From Firmicutes bacterium CAG:534 (lineage in GTDB: Bacteria > Bacillota > Clostridia > Lachnospirales > Lachnospiraceae): a DNA stretch of 10,080 bases. Below the pieces are notes generated by a model. That model was given only the letters and a program-made list of their open reading frames with translations. It was not told where the DNA came from and made no database searches. Made by a program: the position numbers and the translations under genes. How positions within the stretch are numbered: the stretch's first letter is position 1; every line of letters starts with the position of its first letter. Where the stretch lies: positions 1-10,080 of the forward strand of contig FR894525.1 in NCBI GenBank assembly GCA_000436115.1, read 5' to 3'. Shown here one piece after another: positions 6,547 to 10,080 of this stretch.

Positions 6547-8325
6547 ATGTATTATCCTGATGAACTGATTGAAGAGGTGCGCCTGAAAAACGACATTGTA
6601 GACGTGGTTTCAGGTTATGTAAAAATACAAAAAAAGGGAAGCAGCTATTTTGGGCTTTGTCCCTTTCACAATGAAAAATCCCCTTCCTTTTCTGTCTCTC
6701 CCGGCAAGCAGATGTTTTACTGCTTTGGCTGTGGGGCAGGAGGCAATGTGTTTACGTTTGTGATGCAGTATGAGAATGCCTCCTTTCAGGAAGCGGTAAA
6801 GCTTCTGGCAGAAAGGGCAGGCGTTTCCCTTCCCGATCTTCAGGAGGGGGAGGAAGCCAGAAAGCGGGATTCCAAGCGGGCAAGACTTCTGGAGGTGAAT
6901 AAGGAAGCCGCCAGATATTTTTATTATCAGCTTAGAAGCAAGGCAGGGCAGGCTGGATATGCCTACCTCCACAAAAGACAGCTTAGCGAGGAAACCATTA
7001 AGCATTTCGGGCTGGGCTTTGCAAACGTGACCAGCAATGATCTTGTCAAATATCTGAAAAGCAAGGGATATGAGGATAAGCTGATCATAGAAGCGGGGCT
7101 GGCAAGCTATGATGAAAGGTATGGACTGCACGATAAGTTCTGGAACCGGGTCATGTTCCCCATCCAGGACAGCAACCACCGGGTGATCGGTTTTGGTGGA
7201 AGAGTCATGGGCGATGCAAAGCCCAAGTATCTGAATTCGCCGGAAACCATGGTGTTTGATAAAAGCCGGAACCTGTACGGGCTGAATTTTGCAAGGACGG
7301 CCAGAACCAATAATATTATTCTGTGTGAAGGATATATGGATGTGATCGCCATGCACCAGGCCGGGTTCACCCAGGCGGTGGCCTCCCTTGGTACGGCGTT
7401 TACAGAGGGACAGGCTATTTTGCTAAGGAGGTACGCACAGGAAGTCATTCTGGCTTATGACAGTGACGGGGCCGGAGTGAGGGCGGCGCTGCGTGCCATC
7501 GGTATTTTGAAGGAAGCGGGCATGACCGGAAAGGTTCTGAATCTGGAGCCTTATAAGGATCCTGACGAGTTTATCAAAAACCTGGGAAGGGAAGCCTTTG
7601 CACAAAGGCTGGAAGAGGCGGAAAACAGCTTCTTTTTTGAACTCAGGATCCTGCAAAGAGAGTATGATATGAAGGACCCGGAGGAAAAAACAAAATTTTA
7701 CCGGGAGATCGCCAAAAAGCTCTGCGGCTTTTCGGAGGAAGTGGAAAGAGAAAATTATATTCAGGCAGTGGCGGATAAATATGGGATCGGCTTTGAAAAC
7801 CTGCGGAAGCTGGTGCGGTCCTACGCAGAAAAAACAGGACTTGCAATTCCGGCAAGCAGGCCAAAGTCCGGCATAAAGCAAAAGGCAGATCCGGATGAAA
7901 ACCGGAAAAAGCCCCAAAGACTGCTGCTTACATGGCTTGTAGAGGAGCCTGCCTTATATCATAAGATCAAAAAATATATTTCACCTGAGGACTTTACGGA
8001 GGAGCTGTATCAGAAAACCGCCGGAAAGCTTTTTGAGGAGCTGGAGGAGGGAACCATTAACCCGGCTGCGATCATCAGTCTTTTTGAGGATGAGCAGGAG
8101 CAAAGGGAGGTTGCGGGTCTTTTCAACACCAGGCTGATGAAGCTGGAAACAAGGGCAGAGCAGGAAAAGGCCTTTCATGATATTGTAATGGCGGTCAAAC
8201 GCAGCAGCCTTGACAGGCTTTCCCAGGGCTTGGGCTCTGACGTGGCAGCGATCAGTAAGGTCATAGAGGGCAAAAAAGCACTGGAAGAACTTAGCAAAAC
8301 GCATATTTCGCTGGACCATGGCTAA
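6547..8325 (+). CDS. dnaG: DNA primase
   Basis: The primase makes the RNA primers for both strands at the replication fork, in contact with the replicative helicase. It has 592 residues, the normal length. The CHC2 zinc finger comes first, with ligands C38, H41, C59 and C62 (LCPFHNEKSPSF ... MFYCFGCGAGGNV). The catalytic core follows with KYLNSPET (227-234). The TOPRIM fold carries E261 in LCEGYMDVIA and the D305/D307 pair in AYDSDGAG, all metal-binding residues being intact. Residues from about 450 to the end form the less conserved helicase-interaction domain. The ATG at 6547 follows a GGAG site and begins with the family's usual YYPDELIEEVR. The gene lies between dgt and rpoD, the classic macromolecular-synthesis order. 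Confidence 0.97.
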   Translation: MYYPDELIEEVRLKNDIVDVVSGYVKIQKKGSSYFGLCPFHNEKSPSFSVSPGKQMFYCFGCGAGGNVFTFVMQYENASFQEAVKLLAERAGVSLPDLQEGEEARKRDSKRARLLEVNKEAARYFYYQLRSKAGQAGYAYLHKRQLSEETIKHFGLGFANVTSNDLVKYLKSKGYEDKLIIEAGLASYDERYGLHDKFWNRVMFPIQDSNHRVIGFGGRVMGDAKPKYLNSPETMVFDKSRNLYGLNFARTARTNNIILCEGYMDVIAMHQAGFTQAVASLGTAFTEGQAILLRRYAQEVILAYDSDGAGVRAALRAIGILKEAGMTGKVLNLEPYKDPDEFIKNLGREAFAQRLEEAENSFFFELRILQREYDMKDPEEKTKFYREIAKKLCGFSEEVERENYIQAVADKYGIGFENLRKLVRSYAEKTGLAIPASRPKSGIKQKADPDENRKKPQRLLLTWLVEEPALYHKIKKYISPEDFTEELYQKTAGKLFEELEEGTINPAAIISLFEDEQEQREVAGLFNTRLMKLETRAEQEKAFHDIVMAVKRSSLDRLSQGLGSDVAAISKVIEGKKALEELSKTHISLDHG

Positions 8326-8379
8326 TAATGGTAGTAAATCCGGCAGACACGATTAAGATAGGAAGGATGGAAACCCAGA

Positions 8380-9492
8380 ATGGATGAAAACACACAGGCA
8401 AAGTTTGATGAGAAGCTGGCGCAGCTCTTAGCACTTGCCAAAAAGAAAAAAAATGTCCTGGAATATCAGGAGATCACAGATTTTTTCTCTGATATGACAT
8501 TGGGAGAAGAACAGTTTGACAAGATCATTGAGACATTGGAGCAGAATAATATTGATATTCTGCGGATTACCGATACGGATGATGTGGATGACGAGGAGAT
8601 CATTCTTACGGATGAGGACGAGGTGGATGTAGAGAACATCGATCTGTCCGTTCCCGACGGAGTCAGCATTGAGGATCCTGTGCGGATGTATCTGAAGGAG
8701 ATCGGCAAGGTTCCCCTTTTGTCTGCAGATGAGGAGATCGAACTGGCAAAGAGGATGGAAGTAGGGGATCAGGAGGCCAAAAAGCGCCTGGCAGAGGCCA
8801 ACCTCCGTCTGGTTGTCAGCATTGCCAAAAGATATGTGGGCAGGGGAATGCTTTTCCTTGACCTGATCCAGGAAGGAAACCTGGGACTGATCAAGGCAGT
8901 GGAAAAGTTTGATTACAGGAAGGGATATAAGTTTTCTACTTATGCAACCTGGTGGATCAGACAGGCGATTACCAGAGCCATTGCAGACCAGGCAAGAACC
9001 ATTCGTATTCCCGTGCATATGGTGGAAACCATCAATAAACTGATCCGTGTGAGCAGACAGCTTTTGCAGGAGCTTGGAAGGGAACCTACCCCGGAAGAGA
9101 TCGCCGAGGAGATGAAGCTGCCGGTAGAGCGTGTGCGGGAAATTCTTAAGATTTCCCAGGAGCCCGTTTCCCTGGAAACTCCTATCGGTGAAGAGGAGGA
9201 TTCCCATTTGGGAGATTTCATTCAGGATGATAACGTGCCTGTGCCCGCAGATGCGGCGGCGTTTACCCTGTTAAAGGAACAGCTTGTGGAAGTGCTCAGC
9301 ACCTTAACGGACAGGGAGCAGAAGGTGCTTCGGCTGAGATTTGGACTGGACGATGGAAGGGCAAGGACCCTTGAGGAAGTAGGCAAGGAATTTAATGTGA
9401 CCAGAGAGCGTATCCGTCAGATCGAGGCAAAGGCTCTGCGCAAGCTCCGTCATCCCAGCAGAAGCAGAAAGCTGAAGGATTATCTGGACTGA
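8380..9492 (+). CDS. rpoD: RNA polymerase primary sigma factor (sigma-70/SigA)
   Basis: This is the housekeeping sigma factor that directs RNA polymerase to -35/-10 promoters. Its 370 residues fit the short Firmicutes form. Region 1.1 (about 1-75) ends in an acidic stretch with many Asp and Glu (66-85). Region 1.2 begins at DPVRMYLKEIG (99-109). Region 2, which binds the core enzyme and melts the -10, contains NLRLVVSIAKRYVGRG, DLIQEGNLGLIKAVEKFDY and KFSTYATWWIRQAITRA. Region 3 starts near ARTIRIPVH. Region 4 has LTDREQKVLRLRFGL and the helix-turn-helix TLEEVGKEFNVTRERIRQIE that reads the -35. The ATG at 8380 is the only candidate because an in-frame stop sits at 8359-8361. Its ribosome site (within GGAAGGATGG, 8361-8370) is rather far upstream. 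It follows dnaG by 54 bases and its stop overlaps the trmK start by one base. Confidence 0.97.
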   Translation: MDENTQAKFDEKLAQLLALAKKKKNVLEYQEITDFFSDMTLGEEQFDKIIETLEQNNIDILRITDTDDVDDEEIILTDEDEVDVENIDLSVPDGVSIEDPVRMYLKEIGKVPLLSADEEIELAKRMEVGDQEAKKRLAEANLRLVVSIAKRYVGRGMLFLDLIQEGNLGLIKAVEKFDYRKGYKFSTYATWWIRQAITRAIADQARTIRIPVHMVETINKLIRVSRQLLQELGREPTPEEIAEEMKLPVERVREILKISQEPVSLETPIGEEEDSHLGDFIQDDNVPVPADAAAFTLLKEQLVEVLSTLTDREQKVLRLRFGLDDGRARTLEEVGKEFNVTRERIRQIEAKALRKLRHPSRSRKLKDYLD

Positions 9493-10080
9493 TGGGCACT
9501 GTGACCTTATCGTCAAGAATGCAGGCCGTGGCAGATATGGTGCCCCTGGGAAGCAGCGTATGTGATGTGGGCTGCGACCATGGCTATGTTTCTATTTACC
9601 TGATGGAGCATGCCATTGCAGAAAGAGTGCTTGCCATGGATATTAATCAGGGGCCTCTTCAAAGGGCAAGGGAGCATGTAAGGAGAGCCGGGCTCTCTGA
9701 CTACATAGAGATCAGACAGAGCGACGGACTTAGGGCATTTCAGGCGGGAGAAGCGCAGGTGCTGATCTGTGCCGGAATGGGAGGCCCTCTGATGCAGAGG
9801 ATTTTGTTGGAACAGCCGGAAAAGACGGCTTCCCTCAAGACGCTGATCTTGCAGCCGCAGTCCGAGCTTGCCCAGTTCCGTTTTTTCCTTGCAAAAATGG
9901 GATATTCCATTACCCGGGAAGATATGATATTGGAAGAGGGGAAATTTTATCCTGTGATCTGTGTACAGACAGGAGGAGAGCCTTATGAGCTTTCGGCAAA
10001 GCAGGCGGAATTTGGCCCTCTGCTTCTTTCGGAAAGGAACCCGGTTTTGTTTTCCTTTCTGCAAAGGGAGGAGAAAAAGC
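9492..10080 (+). CDS. trmK: tRNA (adenine(22)-N(1))-methyltransferase, 3' end cut by the window
   Basis: This SAM-dependent class I methyltransferase puts m1A at position 22 in the D-arm of tRNAs, as known for TrmK/YqfN of Bacillus. The reading frame runs from ATG 9492 off the right edge, giving 196 residues of an expected 230-240. It begins with the TrmK-type LSSRMQAVADMVPLGSSV. The SAM-binding motif I is VCDVGCDHGYVSIYL (23-37), motif II ends in AMDIN (D50), and the family's AGMGG (94-98) and LQPQSE (120-125) are both present. Start and stop overlap as TGATG, so translation is probably coupled to rpoD. An AAGG lies 13 bases upstream, and a GTG at 9501 is a less likely alternative start. In Bacillus yqfN lies just downstream of sigA, which supports the call. 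Confidence 0.92.
   Translation, partial: MGTVTLSSRMQAVADMVPLGSSVCDVGCDHGYVSIYLMEHAIAERVLAMDINQGPLQRAREHVRRAGLSDYIEIRQSDGLRAFQAGEAQVLICAGMGGPLMQRILLEQPEKTASLKTLILQPQSELAQFRFFLAKMGYSITREDMILEEGKFYPVICVQTGGEPYELSAKQAEFGPLLLSERNPVLFSFLQREEKK

Noticed and set aside
6610..7356. Long antisense open frame of 248 codons opposite dnaG
   Set aside because: It overlaps a fully conserved primase core, has no ribosome site or recognisable domain, and its composition follows the codon pattern of the sense strand.
8326..8379. Separate promoter for rpoD in the 54-base gap
   Set aside because: The best -10 (TAAGAT at 8354-8359) matches 4 of 6 and has no -35 at a proper distance; read-through from dnaG explains expression, though an internal promoter further upstream cannot be excluded.
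8428..9207. Antisense open frame of 259 codons opposite rpoD
   Set aside because: It is the complement of conserved sigma regions 1 to 3; the translation shows no known motif and no start signal.
9513..10064. Antisense open frame of 183 codons opposite the right-hand end
   Set aside because: The forward strand here encodes TrmK with all family motifs; the antisense translation is a low-plausibility basic sequence without domains.

Overview
The window looks like chromosomal DNA of a Bacillota (Firmicutes) gut-type Clostridia, most likely Lachnospiraceae. The reasons are the dgt-dnaG-rpoD-trmK gene order, the purine-rich Shine-Dalgarno sites, the moderate base composition, and protein types typical of that family (DUF4080 radical SAM protein, zinc-ribbon membrane protein paired with an alcohol acetyltransferase-like enzyme). 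The family assignment is an inference. I see no IS element, phage gene, tRNA, rRNA or CRISPR array.

Left part (1-2381). A cobalamin-binding radical SAM protein of the DUF4080 type reads rightward. Its first codons probably lie just outside the left edge. Its stop codon overlaps, as TAATG, the start of a decayed sugar ABC-transporter permease (1739-2331). That permease is recognisable from N- to C-terminus but is spread over all three forward frames and lacks two stretches. The region ends in a strong hairpin terminator (2337-2375) that mainly serves the leftward operon and overlaps that operon's last codons.

Middle part (2360-5445). Two leftward genes form a tight operon: an acyltransferase of the alcohol acetyltransferase/condensation fold with an intact HHxxxDG motif, followed after 19 bases by a six-helix membrane protein with an N-terminal zinc ribbon. 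Divergently, an intracellular hormone-sensitive-lipase-type esterase reads rightward. The intergenic region holds two outward-facing extended -10 promoters built on a 7-bp inverted repeat, so the two directions probably compete for RNA polymerase or share an operator. One enzyme transfers acyl groups and the other hydrolyses esters; a shared lipid or ester pathway is a hypothesis.

Right part (5516-10080). This is a macromolecular-synthesis operon of the Clostridia type: dgt (dGTP triphosphohydrolase, TTG start), dnaG (primase), rpoD (housekeeping sigma factor) and trmK (tRNA m1A22 methyltransferase, cut by the right edge). Gaps are 26 and 54 bases, then a one-base stop/start overlap. The set links dNTP supply, replication priming, transcription and tRNA modification.

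Most of the window is ordinary core genome. The least explained parts are the acyltransferase/zinc-ribbon/esterase cluster with its symmetrical promoter region, the DUF4080 radical SAM enzyme of unknown substrate, and the permease relic.
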